Part shown: piece by piece, positions 9,742 to 18,706 of the stretch
How the letters are laid out: every line of letters starts with the position of its first letter
How positions within the stretch are numbered: the stretch's first letter is position 1
Source of the DNA: Halomonas nitroreducens
Lineage (GTDB): Bacteria > Pseudomonadota > Gammaproteobacteria > Pseudomonadales > Halomonadaceae
Length of the DNA stretch: 64,000 nucleotides
Reading direction: 5' to 3'
Assembly (NCBI RefSeq): GCF_003966155.1
Contig: NZ_RXNS01000020.1
Span: forward strand, 1-64,000
The notes under the pieces: generated by a model
Database searches by the model: none
Seen by the model: only the letters and a program-made list of their open reading frames with translations
What the model was told of the DNA's origin: nothing
Translations under genes and position numbers: made by a program

Positions 9742-10182
9742 TCAGTTGACGGTGATCACGCGGCATTCGGCGCCGTGGGTGACCTTGTGGGAGACGCTAC
9801 CCACCACCAGGCCCTTGAAGTCACCGAGTCCGCGACTGCCCATGACGATGGCATCCACCCCGCGCTGCCGGGCCTCGTCGAGGATGCTCAGGGCGGGATT
9901 GCCCTTGCCGATCACCGTCTCGACGTCCTTGACGCCGAGCGCGCGGGCCTCCTCGGTGGCCTTGTCGAGCATTTCCCGACCGACCTTCTCGCGTTTCTCG
10001 AGGGTCGCCTCCATGGGGACCGCGCCGATCCCCCATATCAGCAGGGGTTCGTGCTCCAGGGCCTCGGGGATGTGCAGCAGGACGAGTTGGCCGTCTTCCT
10101 GGCGGGCCAGCTTGCAGGCCACACAGAGGGCCAGGCGCGAGTGTTCCGAGCCGTCGATGGGGACGAGAATGGACTGGAACAT
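9742..10182 (-). CDS. Universal stress protein, UspA family (copy 2)
   Basis: 146-residue Usp, the tandem paralogue of the preceding gene on the same strand, 86 bases away. It starts MFQSILVPIDGSEHSR and ends with the same ATP-binding signature (GSRGLGDFKGLVVGSVSHKV). An AAGGAG site precedes the ATG at 10182. Both copies keep the central HIPEAL segment and a proline-rich W-G patch, which argues for a recent duplication. These proteins are nucleotide-binding stress factors; no partner domain is fused here. Confidence 0.93.
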   Translation of the reverse strand: MFQSILVPIDGSEHSRLALCVACKLARQEDGQLVLLHIPEALEHEPLLIWGIGAVPMEATLEKREKVGREMLDKATEEARALGVKDVETVIGKGNPALSILDEARQRGVDAIVMGSRGLGDFKGLVVGSVSHKVTHGAECRVITVN

Positions 10183-10259
10183 GGGCTGAGACTCCTTGCG
10201 TTGCCGTTTAGGGGTATCCTCCAGCCTAGCCGTCCTTGGCCTCGCCGTGGTGACTTGCA

Positions 10260-11309
10260 TCAAGCTCCGGGCCGCTCCGGCGGAGTCTCGAGGCGTCGCA
10301 GCCGGCCCCATAGCTCCCGGCGCAGGTCGGCAAGCCGCGGACGATCCGCCTCGGCGAAGGCCAGGGGGCGGGTCAGCCGCTGGGCCCGCAGGCCCAGTCG
10401 AGCCCCGAGCAGGCCGACCCCCAGGCCCTGGCCCGCCCGGGTCGACAGCCGGCCGGCCAGGTTCAGTGACAGCAGTTCCATGCCCGCCTCGCCGGCCATC
10501 TCGCTGGCCCCGGCGAAGGCCATGTCGCGCAGCACCATGCGCAGCAGGCGAACGCGTGCCGCATAGCCCAGCTCGAGCCCGTAGAGCCGGCACAGACGGT
10601 CGATGAGCGCCAGATGGCGCCAGGCCACCAGCGCCATGTCCACCAGGGTCAGCGGGCTGACCGCCACCATCACCGCCGTCTCGCCGCTCATCCGCGAGAT
10701 CAGCCGGCGGGCCTCGCGGTCCCGCGGCCCCAGCAGGTGATGGGCCAGCAGGACCTGGATGTCGCTGCCGTCATGATGGGCCTCACAGGCCGCGAGGAAC
10801 CCCCGCCAGTGGGGATGGTCGTCATCCAGGGACAGGCGCCGGCGCAGGGCCTGTGCGGTGGCCATGGCCTGGCGCGGCGAGGCCTCGGGCAGGGCGGCCA
10901 GGGCCTCGCGCAGTCGCTCGTGCCGCCGCAGTCGCCGCAGCCGCCACAGTTCCCGCCCCAGGGCACCGGCCCCGACGGCGATGGCGCCGAGGCCCACCAG
11001 GCCCCAGCCGAGCCCCAGCCAGTCGTCCGCGGCCAGCGCCGTCGGCAGGGACAGGAGCAGCTCCGCCGTGCCGAGCCCGAGCCCTGCGGCCAGCAGTACC
11101 AGCAGCCCCCAGCGGCGCCGCCGGGGAGCGGCGAGGCTCGCGCTCACGGCCTGTTCGGCGTGGCTCCCGGCCTCGCTGGTCACGGCCAGAGGGCGGCTGT
11201 CGTGTTCGGGGGCGAAGGTCCGGCCAGGCGCCGGAGGCTCGGGCGCCGGGCGGTCGTCCAGGGTGAAGCGTTGACCCGGACGGGGGTCGCTGTCGCGGGA
11301 CGTGGTCAT
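10260..11309 (-). CDS. ycjF: YcjF-family inner-membrane protein (DUF697/TIGR01620)
   Basis: 349-residue predicted inner-membrane protein. A polar, proline-rich N-terminus (about 1-62) is followed by two hydrophobic helices (about 65-90 and 98-120), then a cytoplasmic helical region containing the DUF697 core with alternating GxxG-rich helices (GLGVGLLGARLGL). It overlaps the stop of the upstream ycjX gene by four bases (ATGA). In enterobacteria ycjX-ycjF follow the phage-shock psp genes and respond to envelope stress; no psp genes are visible here. Biochemical role unknown. Confidence 0.88.
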   Translation of the reverse strand: MTTSRDSDPRPGQRFTLDDRPAPEPPAPGRTFAPEHDSRPLAVTSEAGSHAEQAVSASLAAPRRRRWGLLVLLAAGLGLGTAELLLSLPTALAADDWLGLGWGLVGLGAIAVGAGALGRELWRLRRLRRHERLREALAALPEASPRQAMATAQALRRRLSLDDDHPHWRGFLAACEAHHDGSDIQVLLAHHLLGPRDREARRLISRMSGETAVMVAVSPLTLVDMALVAWRHLALIDRLCRLYGLELGYAARVRLLRMVLRDMAFAGASEMAGEAGMELLSLNLAGRLSTRAGQGLGVGLLGARLGLRAQRLTRPLAFAEADRPRLADLRRELWGRLRRLETPPERPGA

Positions 11310-12694
11310 TGCAGCTTGTCTCCGATCAGCCAGTCCAGGGCGGCGTCCATGCGGATGTGCGGCAGGGCGCCACCATCCCGGGGCAGCGGGCGGAAGGCGG
11401 TGAAGGTGAAGCCCTGGCGGGCCCAGAAGTCGGCATCGGGCAGGCGGCTCGGCACCTCACCGGGGAACAGCAGGGCTTCCTCGCCCGCCAGGGTGGTGCC
11501 GCGCAGGGCCGATTGCCGCTGGCCCTGGTGGTTGACCTCCCGGGCCTCGGTAGCGCGAATGGCGGCCAGCGACAGGGCCCGCACCGGGACATTGGCGAAA
11601 TGCAGGTCCTTGAGCGGCTCGGCCAGCAGGGTCTCGAGCAGCCCGGTCATCCGCGCATGCTGCTCCGGGGTGACATGATCCGCCTTGGTGGCGGCGATGG
11701 CCAGACGGTCGATCCGCGGGGCGAACAGCCGCGACAGCAGGCTGCGTCGACCATAGTCGAAGCTCTGCATCAGCCGGCCCAGTGCGCGGGACAGGTCCTC
11801 GAAGCGTTCCGGACCGGCATTCAGCGCGCCGAGGATGTCGACCAGGACGATCTGGCGGTCGAAGCGGCGGAAGTGGTCCCGGTAGAAGGGCCGCACGATA
11901 TGCTGCTGGTAGTGGCGAAAGCGCCGCGCCAGGGTGGCGTAGAGACTCTCCGGCGGCAGCTGGGCCAGCTGCGCGGGGTCGGCATCGGCGATGCCCGGCA
12001 GGGGGAAGAACTGCAGCACCGGGGCCCCCTCGAGTTCGCCCGGCAGCAGGAAGCGGCCCGGCTGGAGGTCCGAGAAACCGGCCTCCCGGGCCGCCCTGAG
12101 CCCCTCGGCATAGCGCTCGGCGATCTCGGCCAGGCGTCCCTCGTCGACCTCCTGCGCGGGGTCCAGGGTCGCCACCTCCCGGTGCCAGTCGGCGAAGAGG
12201 GCCTCGCGGGCGTCGCCATGGCCGGTCTGGGAGCGACTCCAGCTCGGGTAGTCGTGGCCCAGCAGCGGCAGGTCGAGCAGCCACTCGCCGGGATAGTCGA
12301 ACAGGTCCAGGGTCAGGCGGCGGGTCTCGCCGCTCATCAGTCCGGGCCTGAGCGGCCGGTAGCGCAGCACCAGGCGCAGCTCGCTGATGCCGCGGGTGGG
12401 TTCGGGCCAGCGGGGTGGGTGGTCGTCCAGGGCCGACATGGCCCGGTCGAAGGGAAAGCGGGGGACGCCGAGGTCGTGCTGTTCGACCCGTCGGGCCCCG
12501 AGCAGGCGCCCGTCCCGGGCGGCCGGCAGCAGGTCCAGGCGGGCTTCGAGGCCGGCATGGCGCAGCTGGTTGACCAGCGAGGTAAGAAAGGCGGTCTTGC
12601 CCGAGCGCGACAGGCCGGTCACCGCCAGGCGCAACTGGCGGTCCCGGCCACGCTCCAGCAGATCGTGCAGTTCCCGGGTCAGGGGTTGGCGCAT
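11306..12694 (-). CDS. ycjX: YcjX-family P-loop protein (DUF463)
   Basis: 462-residue predicted cytoplasmic nucleotide-binding protein. Walker A is GLSRSGKTAF near residues 27-36, followed by family segments such as SELRLVLRY, DLFDYPGEWLLDLPLL (a G3-like DxPG region) and VLVDILGALNAG. Start ATG 12694 is chosen because the family begins directly with the LTRELHDLLERG helix. It is co-translated with ycjF through a four-base overlap. Work on relatives describes a GTP-binding stress protein of the psp regulon, but the function is not settled. Confidence 0.9.
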   Translation of the reverse strand: MRQPLTRELHDLLERGRDRQLRLAVTGLSRSGKTAFLTSLVNQLRHAGLEARLDLLPAARDGRLLGARRVEQHDLGVPRFPFDRAMSALDDHPPRWPEPTRGISELRLVLRYRPLRPGLMSGETRRLTLDLFDYPGEWLLDLPLLGHDYPSWSRSQTGHGDAREALFADWHREVATLDPAQEVDEGRLAEIAERYAEGLRAAREAGFSDLQPGRFLLPGELEGAPVLQFFPLPGIADADPAQLAQLPPESLYATLARRFRHYQQHIVRPFYRDHFRRFDRQIVLVDILGALNAGPERFEDLSRALGRLMQSFDYGRRSLLSRLFAPRIDRLAIAATKADHVTPEQHARMTGLLETLLAEPLKDLHFANVPVRALSLAAIRATEAREVNHQGQRQSALRGTTLAGEEALLFPGEVPSRLPDADFWARQGFTFTAFRPLPRDGGALPHIRMDAALDWLIGDKLQ

Positions 12695-12716
12695 GGTGTG
12701 GCGTCCGTGTCGGCAA

Positions 12717-13898
12717 TCAATGGGGCGTGATCTGGGGGCCCTGACGGCGCAGCACAAGGTGCCGCCAGGCCAGGGCCAGGACCGGCAGCACGCACAGCGG
12801 CAGCAGCACCGCATTCAGTCGCTCCCAGCCCAGCGCGGTGACGAGTGGACCGGCGAGCAGGGCGGTCAGCGTCACGGTGGTGAAGACCAGGAACTCGTTG
12901 GCGGCCTGGGTACGCGCCTTCTCGGCGGGGCGATAGGCCTCGGTGAGCAGGCCGGTAGCCGGCAGGAAGGTGAAGTTCCAGCCCAGGCCGAGCAGGATCA
13001 GACCGGCATGGAAACCGCCGAGCCCCGCCCCGAGGTGGGCCACCAGGGCACTGGCGACGAGCAGGGCGCAGCCGGCGAGGATCATGCGGCTGACACCGAA
13101 GCGGGCGGTGAGCCGGCCGGTGATGAAGGAGGGCAGGAACATCGCCACCACGTGCCACTGGATGGTGGTGGCCACATGATCGAAGTGCAGGCCCTGGGCG
13201 GACATCGCCAGGGGCGTGGCGGTCATCGCCAGGTTCATCACCCCGTAGCCGATCAGCGCTGCCGTCACCGCGACGATAAAGGCCGGCTGGCGCAGGATCT
13301 CGCCGAGGGGCCGGGCCTCGCCCCCGCCATGGGTGCGCTCCGGCGAAGGCAGGCGGATCAGCGACAGCACCACCAGGGCCAGCAGGTAGAGGCCGCCGAG
13401 CCCCAGGAAGCTGCCCAGGAAGGGAACCTCGGTCAGCTCCCGGCTGTGCCGGGCCAGCCAGGGGCCGAAGAAGGCGGCCAGCACCCCGCCGCCCATCACC
13501 AGGCCGATGGCGCGGTCGCGCAGGCTGGCCGGCGCCGCCTCCACCGCCGCGAAGCGGTAGAGCTGGCCGAAGCCGATGCCGATGCCGATCAGCCAGGTGG
13601 CCACCAGGAACAGCAGGAAGCGCTCGCCGCTCAGGGCCTGTATCGCCAGGCCCACCCCGGCCAGCCCCAGCAGGTTGCCGAGCATGAAGCCGCGGCGCCG
13701 GCCCAATCGTGCCATGATCAGCGAGGCCGGGATGGTGGCGCACATCAGGCCCAGCCACTGGGTCGCTACCGGCGCGGTGGACCAGGCGGGCGCCGGCGCG
13801 AGCTGGGCGCCGATCAGCGGCGAGACGGCGATCAGCAGGATGTTGCCGCTGATCAGCAGGGCCTGGCACAGCGACAGCAGGGACACGGCGAGGGGCAT
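12717..13898 (-). CDS. MFS transporter, substrate unknown
   Basis: 393-residue major facilitator protein with about twelve hydrophobic helices. The family loop between TM2 and TM3 is ARLGRRRGFMLGN. The N-terminus starts MPLAVSLLSLCQALLISGN; ATG 13898 has a GGAGG site four bases upstream, better than the longer in-frame extension. The inside half repeats the pattern around TGRLTARFGVSRMI and the last loop ends in a basic tail. It lies 22 bases after the ycjX start on the same strand. Nothing adjacent points to a substrate; drug or metabolite efflux is a guess. Confidence 0.85.
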   Translation of the reverse strand: MPLAVSLLSLCQALLISGNILLIAVSPLIGAQLAPAPAWSTAPVATQWLGLMCATIPASLIMARLGRRRGFMLGNLLGLAGVGLAIQALSGERFLLFLVATWLIGIGIGFGQLYRFAAVEAAPASLRDRAIGLVMGGGVLAAFFGPWLARHSRELTEVPFLGSFLGLGGLYLLALVVLSLIRLPSPERTHGGGEARPLGEILRQPAFIVAVTAALIGYGVMNLAMTATPLAMSAQGLHFDHVATTIQWHVVAMFLPSFITGRLTARFGVSRMILAGCALLVASALVAHLGAGLGGFHAGLILLGLGWNFTFLPATGLLTEAYRPAEKARTQAANEFLVFTTVTLTALLAGPLVTALGWERLNAVLLPLCVLPVLALAWRHLVLRRQGPQITPH

Positions 13899-13984
13899 CG
13901 GGCCTCCATGGCAGGGGGAGGCCCATGCTGGCGCTCCCCGGCGGATGACGAGCCTGAATCTTCCCACCGTGCCGCAACGGGCGC

Positions 13985-14019
13985 AAACGCGACGCCCTGC
14001 CAGGGGGCAGGGCGTCGCG
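13985..14019 (-). terminator. Rho-independent terminator after the SSS symporter gene
   Basis: A perfect 14-base stem (CGCGACGCCCTGCC and its complement) with an AGGG loop lies 24 bases past the symporter stop. On the minus strand it is followed by TTTGCG. The stem is very strong, the T-tract short. Confidence 0.65.
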
Positions 14020-14042
14020 GGGGCCGGTCGGGCGCGGCGGCG

Positions 14043-15638
14043 TCAGCCGGCGAAGGCAATGTAGATCGCGACCACCAGGACCAGCAGCACGATGCCGGCC
14101 GGGACCGCGCCCTTCCAGGGCGTCAGGTCGACCGCGCCGCTGTCCTCGTGCACCCAGGGGGTCTCCCGGGGCCGCAGCTTGCCGATGACCAGCATTGCCG
14201 CCACCAGCAGGGCGAACACCAGACCCACGAAGTGGAACTCGTGCAGCACCACCGGCAGCTTGTCGAAGGGCGGGATGAAGTAGCCGGCGAAGATCAGCAG
14301 GCAGCCGCCGACCAGCGCCACCTTGGCCGCCATGGGCGGGACGCGACGGGTCAGCAGGCCCACCACCACCACGGCGAGGATGGGGATGAAGTAGATGGCG
14401 TTCATCTTCTGCAGGTAGCCGAACAGGCTTTCCTGGCCGGCCAGCAGCGGGGCGATGATCATGGCCGCGATGGCCATGAGCCAGCCGAACACCTTGCTCG
14501 AGCGCACGACCTGCTCGTCGCTGGCGTCCTTGTTCAGCACGGCCTTGTAGAGACCCAGACTGAACAGGGTGGTGGTGGAGTTCAGGGCCGAGTTGAACGA
14601 CGACAGGATGGCGCCGACCATCACCGCCGCGAAGAAGCCGGTCAGCGGCGCGGGCAGCACGTTGAAGACCAGGTGGCCGTAGGCCTCGTCCGCGACGATG
14701 CCCTGATCCGCATACAGGTGGTAGGCGATGATGCCCGGCAGCACCAGGTACAGCGGCCCCAGCAGCTTGAACAGGCCGGTCAGCAGCACGCCCTTCTGGC
14801 CCTCGGCCAGGTTCTTGGCGGCGAAGGTCCGCTGGATGATCTGCTGGTTGGTGGTCCAGTAGAAGACGTTGATCAGAAAGACCCCGGTGAACAGGGTGAA
14901 GAAGGGGACCTGCTGGTCGGCCCGGCCGATGGAGTCGAGCTTGTCGGGATTGGATTGCTTGAGGATGTCCCAACCCGCCATGACGCCGCTGCCGTCGCTG
15001 ATCGCCTGGAGGCCGAAGTAGACGATCACGAAGCCGCCGATCAGCAGGCCCACGCCGTTCAGGGTATCGGAGACGGCCACGGTACGCAGGCCGCCGAACA
15101 GGGCGTAGACGGCGCCGATCAGGCCGACGACCCAGACCGTCAGCCACAGCAGGGCAGTATCGGACTGGATGCCGGTCAGGCTGTGCAGGTCGAGCATGCC
15201 CTGCAGGCCCATGGCGCCGGAATAGAGAATGATCGGCAGCAGGACCACCGCGTAGGCGATCAAAAAGATCACGTTGCAGATCAGCTGGGTGCCCTTGTCG
15301 AAACGGATCTCCAGCAGCTGCGGCAGGGTGGCGATGCCGCTTTTGAGAAAGCGCGGCAGGAAGAACAGTGCCAGCGCGACCAGGGCGATCACGGCGACCA
15401 CCTCCCAGGCCATCACGCTCAGGCCGTCGTTGAAGGCCGAGCCGTTGAGCCCCACCATCTGCTCGGTGGAGAGGTTGGTCATCAACAGCGAGCCGGCGAT
15501 CAAGGGGAAGGTCAGGCTACGCCCGGCCAGGAACAGGCCGCTGGTGCTCGAGTGGTCGTCCCGTCGGGTGATTCGCCATGTCACGAAGGCGACAAGCCCC
15601 GTAAAGAACAGGAAGGAGGCGAGAGTCAGGGCATGCAT
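14043..15638 (-). CDS. Sodium:solute symporter, SSS/SLC5 family (SglT/YidK-like)
   Basis: 531-residue inner-membrane Na+-coupled symporter with about fourteen hydrophobic helices. It carries SLC5-type patches: [15 protein letters not shown] near residue 55, the broken TM7 region [18 protein letters not shown], and [18 protein letters not shown] whose serines line the sodium site. This resembles the sugar-transporting SglT branch more than the proline (PutP) branch, but substrate is not proven. It is likely its own transcript: a terminator follows, and an AT-rich leader with a 16-bp palindrome (15696-15711) precedes. ATG 15638 has only a distant AAGGA site. Confidence 0.9.
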   Translation of the reverse strand: MHALTLASFLFFTGLVAFVTWRITRRDDHSSTSGLFLAGRSLTFPLIAGSLLMTNLSTEQMVGLNGSAFNDGLSVMAWEVVAVIALVALALFFLPRFLKSGIATLPQLLEIRFDKGTQLICNVIFLIAYAVVLLPIILYSGAMGLQGMLDLHSLTGIQSDTALLWLTVWVVGLIGAVYALFGGLRTVAVSDTLNGVGLLIGGFVIVYFGLQAISDGSGVMAGWDILKQSNPDKLDSIGRADQQVPFFTLFTGVFLINVFYWTTNQQIIQRTFAAKNLAEGQKGVLLTGLFKLLGPLYLVLPGIIAYHLYADQGIVADEAYGHLVFNVLPAPLTGFFAAVMVGAILSSFNSALNSTTTLFSLGLYKAVLNKDASDEQVVRSSKVFGWLMAIAAMIIAPLLAGQESLFGYLQKMNAIYFIPILAVVVVGLLTRRVPPMAAKVALVGGCLLIFAGYFIPPFDKLPVVLHEFHFVGLVFALLVAAMLVIGKLRPRETPWVHEDSGAVDLTPWKGAVPAGIVLLVLVVAIYIAFAG

Positions 15639-15695
15639 ATAGGAAAAATCCTTACATTTTGCGAATAATTGCGGCGTCGTCCAGTGATGCAGCTG

Positions 15696-15711
15696 AAACT
15701 TATGTAAGTTT
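15696..15711. promoter_or_regulatory. Palindromic candidate operator upstream of the symporter gene
   Basis: AAACTTA-TG-TAAGTTT: exact seven-base arms around a two-base centre, about 58 bases upstream of the symporter start in a locally AT-rich stretch. The symmetry fits a dimeric helix-turn-helix repressor such as LacI or GntR type. No regulator gene is adjacent, so the binding protein is unknown. Confidence 0.45.
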
Positions 15712-15722
15712 ACAACGTGAGC

Positions 15723-15745
15723 GGGGCAGTCTAGAGGACTGCCCC
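15723..15745 (-). terminator. Hairpin downstream of the small membrane-protein gene
   Basis: Perfect nine-base arms (GGGGCAGTC and complement) around a TAGAG loop, 29 bases past the stop of the 15774-15992 gene and before the symporter promoter. There is no T-tract on either strand, so termination is plausible but not certain. Confidence 0.4.
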
Positions 15746-15773
15746 GTGCACGCTATACACCTTTCGTCTAGCA

Positions 15774-15992
15774 TCAGGAGGGTGGGACAATGCCCACGGG
15801 CACGGGTTCGACGAGTCCCAGTAGTTGCACGAGGACCGGCGAGGCGGCGACCAGGAAGCCGACAACGGCGAGCAGGCGGCCGACCAGCCGATGCCGCTCG
15901 CGCCTGGCCAGGGTCAGGCCGGCGATGCAGACCACCAGGCCGACGATGTTGAGGGCGTAGCCGAGCATCTGAAGGAGTTGATAGGCGGTCAT
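15774..15992 (-). CDS. Small two-helix membrane protein, unknown
   Basis: 72-residue hypothetical protein. Two hydrophobic helices (about 9-29 and 38-62) are joined by a short basic loop (RRERHR), so both ends should face the same side. The ATG at 15992 has an AAGAG site. I recognise no family. It stands alone between the divergent DUF924 gene and the symporter, followed by a hairpin. Hydrophobicity pattern and ribosome site support it as real; function unknown. Confidence 0.55.
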   Translation of the reverse strand: MTAYQLLQMLGYALNIVGLVVCIAGLTLARRERHRLVGRLLAVVGFLVAASPVLVQLLGLVEPVPVGIVPPS

Positions 15993-16097
15993 GGGTCTCT
16001 TCTGCCGGTGAATGGGGAGATGTCGCGGATGCGATGCAGGGGATGATATCAGCCAGGCTCCGCCCGGGGCCCGACTCGACAGGGAGGCAGAGGCGCC

Positions 16098-16646
16098 ATG
16101 GCCGGCAGGCAGCCCACGACGGTACTCGACTTCTGGTTCGGTGAGCTCGCCCCGAGCCAGTGGTTTCGCAAGGATCCCGAGCTTGACGCCGAGATCGCCC
16201 GGCGCTTCCGCGATACCCTGGCGGCGGCACGTCGGGGGGAGCTCTGGGCGTGGCGCTGCACGGCCCACGGGCGGCTGGCCGAGGTGCTGGTGCTCGACCA
16301 GTTCTCGCGGCACATCCATCGCGACACCGGCGAGGCCTTTGCCGCCGATCCGCTGGCTCTGGTGCTGGCCCAGGAAGCCGTGGCCCGAGGTGTCGATGCC
16401 GAACTCGCCGTCCGGGAGCGAGCCTTCCTCTATATGCCCTACATGCACAGCGAGTCGCTGGTCATCCACGACGCGGCGCTGCGCCTGTTCGACCAGCCGG
16501 GCCTCGAGGACAACCTGCGCGTCGAGCAGCGGCATCGGGAGATCCTCTCCCGCTTCGGCCGCTATCCCCATCGCAACGCCGTGCTGGGACGCTCCTCCAC
16601 GCCGGAGGAGCTGGCCTTCCTGGAGGGGCCGGGCTCTTCCTTCTGA
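16098..16646 (+). CDS. DUF924 family protein
   Basis: 182-residue cytosolic all-helical protein. Family marks are the start VLDFWFGELAPSQWFRKDPELDAEI, the central VLVLDQFSRHIHRDTGEAFAADPLAL, and FLYMPYMHSESLVIHDAAL, with the closing ILSRFGRYPHRNAVLGRSSTPEELAFL. These tetratricopeptide-like helices are conserved through proteobacteria, but no activity is established. ATG 16098 follows a GGGAGG region about 17 bases upstream and GAGG nearer. It is followed 51 bases later by a small stress membrane protein on the same strand. Confidence 0.88.
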   Translation: MAGRQPTTVLDFWFGELAPSQWFRKDPELDAEIARRFRDTLAAARRGELWAWRCTAHGRLAEVLVLDQFSRHIHRDTGEAFAADPLALVLAQEAVARGVDAELAVRERAFLYMPYMHSESLVIHDAALRLFDQPGLEDNLRVEQRHREILSRFGRYPHRNAVLGRSSTPEELAFLEGPGSSF

Positions 16647-16697
16647 CCGCGAGTGCGGGCACCATCCATGGGACCACCAACCGCAAAGGAGAACGGC

Positions 16698-16940
16698 ATG
16701 GGCATCATCGCCTGGTTGATCATCGGCGGCCTGGCAGGCTGGATCGCCGGCCATATCATGCGCGGCGGCGGCTTCGGCCTGCTGGGCAACATCGGAGTGG
16801 GGATCGTCGGCGCCGTGGTCGGCGGCGGCCTCTTCAACCTTCTTGGCCTCCAGGCCGGGGGCTTCATCGGCTCGCTGGTGACCGCGGTGGTAGGGGCCGT
16901 GGTACTGCTCTGGGTGATCGCCAAGGCCAAGAAGGCCTGA
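16698..16940 (+). CDS. GlsB/YeaQ/YmgE-family transglycosylase-associated membrane protein
   Basis: 80-residue inner-membrane protein with three glycine-rich helices: IIAWLIIGGLAGWIAGHIM, LLGNIGVGIVGAVVGGGL and a third ending VVLLWVIAKAKKA. The glycine spacing and length match the GlsB/YeaQ/YmgE family, small proteins induced in stress and stationary phase; the old name transglycosylase-associated does not imply enzyme activity. AAAGGAG lies seven bases before ATG 16698. It converges with the PhoD-type gene. Confidence 0.9.
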   Translation: MGIIAWLIIGGLAGWIAGHIMRGGGFGLLGNIGVGIVGAVVGGGLFNLLGLQAGGFIGSLVTAVVGAVVLLWVIAKAKKA

Positions 16941-16982
16941 CGGGCGTCCCCGACCCGCCGACCGCGGGCCGGGGGGCGGGGA

Positions 16983-18524
16983 TCAGGCGAGCTGCGGCTC
17001 GAGCACCTGTCGGTGCAGGGTCCGGCCTGCCGCATCCATCAGCGTCACGGTCAACGCCTCGCTCTCGCCGTCCAGGTCGACCTGGCCGAAGAACTGGTAG
17101 CCCGCCGCGGGGGACAGGTTGGCGAGTCCCTCGGGCGGCGCCTTCTGGAAGACCACCCGCGGCCCGAAGGTGTCGTCCAGCTCGCCCGGACCAAAGGTGC
17201 CAGCGTGCAGCGGGCCGCTGACGAACTCCCAGAAGGGGGCGAACGCCTTGAAGCGGGCCCGCTCGGGGGCATAGTGGTGGGCGGCCGTGTAGTGCACATC
17301 GGCGGTCAGCCAGACCACGTTGTGGATGCGTTCGTCGCGCAGTGTCCTGAGCAGGCCGGCCAGCTCGGCCTCGCGGCCCGAGGGCTCGCCTGGAGCGCCG
17401 TTGGCCATCGCCTCGAAGGCGTCGCCATCCCGCACGACCAGGCCGATGGGCATGTCGGAGGCGATGATCTTCCAGGTCGCCGTGGAGCGTCGCAGGGCTC
17501 CTTGCAGCCAGGCCAGCTGCTCGCCGCCGAGCAGCGCGCCGCCGGCCGCCGACCGATTACGGCCGTTGGCGTCGCGGAAGGAGCGCATGTCCAGCATGAA
17601 CACCTCCAGGCTCGGCCCGTAGGCAAAGCGCCGATGGATGCGGCCGGGCGCCGCCGGGCGTTGGCGCAGCGGCATATGCTCGAGGAAGGCGCGCCGGGCC
17701 CGGGCGGCGAGCAGGGGGACGTTGCGCTCCATGTAGCGGCCATCCTCGAGCCACTCGCCGGGATACCAGTTGTTGAGCGTCTCGTGGTCGTCCCACTGGG
17801 CGAGCATCGGGACCTCGGCATTGAAGCGCCGCAGATTGGCGTCCCTCAGGTTGTAGACGTGCTGGCCCCGAAACTCGTCGAGGGACTCGGCCACCTTGCG
17901 CTTGGCGGGGGTGACCAGATTGCGCCAGATCTCGCCGTCGGGGAGTGCCACGGTCTCCTCCAGGGGGCCATCGGCATAGACGGTATCGCCGGAATGGATA
18001 AAGAAATCGGGGCGCTGTCGGCGCATCGTCTCGTAGCTGAACATGCCGCCGCGGGCCTCGTCGATGCCCCAGCCCTGGCCGGCGGTATCGCCGGACCAGA
18101 CGAAGCGCACGTCGCGGCGGTGCGCCGCGGGCAGGCGAAGTCGTCCGCTGACGGGCTCGCTGAGCGCACGGTGGTCGCCCAGGGCGGCAAAGCGTACCCG
18201 GTAGTGGACCTCGTCCATGCCGGCGAGGCCGTCGACATCCAGCTTGGCAGTGAGCCCGGAGGCGGGCAGTGCGTCCGGGCCGCGCAGCCAGCGGGCGCCG
18301 TGGAAGTCGGGGTTGTCGGCGATCTCGAGCAGCATCCGGGCGGGACGGTCGACCCGCGACCAGAGCATCACGCGATCATCGAGCATGTCGCCGCTCATCA
18401 CGCCCGAGGGCATGACCGGCCGTCGGCCATCCGCCATCACGATCGCTGGCGCCGTCGCCACGGCGCCCAGGGCGGCGCCTCCCTTGAGTCCGAGTTCCAA
18501 TACCTGCCGGCGGGTAACGTCCAT
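16983..18524 (-). CDS. PhoD-family alkaline phosphatase/phosphodiesterase, Tat-exported
   Basis: 513 residues. The N-terminus has a twin-arginine signal (TRRQVLELGLKGGAALGAV), so it is exported folded. An Fe3+/Ca2+-type metallophosphoesterase domain follows a fibronectin-like N-domain. Visible metal-site motifs are WSGDTAG, FIHSGDTVYADGP, QWDDHETLNNW and the closing VVWLTADVHYTAAHHY. ATG 18524 follows a strong AAGGAGG. PhoD enzymes release phosphate from phosphomonoesters or diesters in the periplasm, usually under phosphate limitation; no Pho box was recognised. The gene is divergent from the potassium-channel gene. Confidence 0.9.
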   Translation of the reverse strand: MDVTRRQVLELGLKGGAALGAVATAPAIVMADGRRPVMPSGVMSGDMLDDRVMLWSRVDRPARMLLEIADNPDFHGARWLRGPDALPASGLTAKLDVDGLAGMDEVHYRVRFAALGDHRALSEPVSGRLRLPAAHRRDVRFVWSGDTAGQGWGIDEARGGMFSYETMRRQRPDFFIHSGDTVYADGPLEETVALPDGEIWRNLVTPAKRKVAESLDEFRGQHVYNLRDANLRRFNAEVPMLAQWDDHETLNNWYPGEWLEDGRYMERNVPLLAARARRAFLEHMPLRQRPAAPGRIHRRFAYGPSLEVFMLDMRSFRDANGRNRSAAGGALLGGEQLAWLQGALRRSTATWKIIASDMPIGLVVRDGDAFEAMANGAPGEPSGREAELAGLLRTLRDERIHNVVWLTADVHYTAAHHYAPERARFKAFAPFWEFVSGPLHAGTFGPGELDDTFGPRVVFQKAPPEGLANLSPAAGYQFFGQVDLDGESEALTVTLMDAAGRTLHRQVLEPQLA

Positions 18525-18706
18525 GGTGTCCTCCTTTCCACACTGGATGTGCCGGCTATCCTGCCGGTGGCCGATGACGCTTCGAGGTCGCCGCAATGAC
18601 AGTCCCGGTCCGCGCGACAAGCCCGGTCGCGGGCGTTAGGATGTGGAGCGAATGGCCCCGGCCGGTGGACGTCCGGGGCCGGCGAGGGGAGAGCCATGGG
18701 GAACAT

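Noticed and set aside
12387..15668. A 1093-codon plus-strand frame over the MFS and SSS genes
   Set aside because: Its product is a Q/H/E/G-rich antisense pattern with no motifs. The minus-strand genes have full family sequence, ribosome sites and a terminator.
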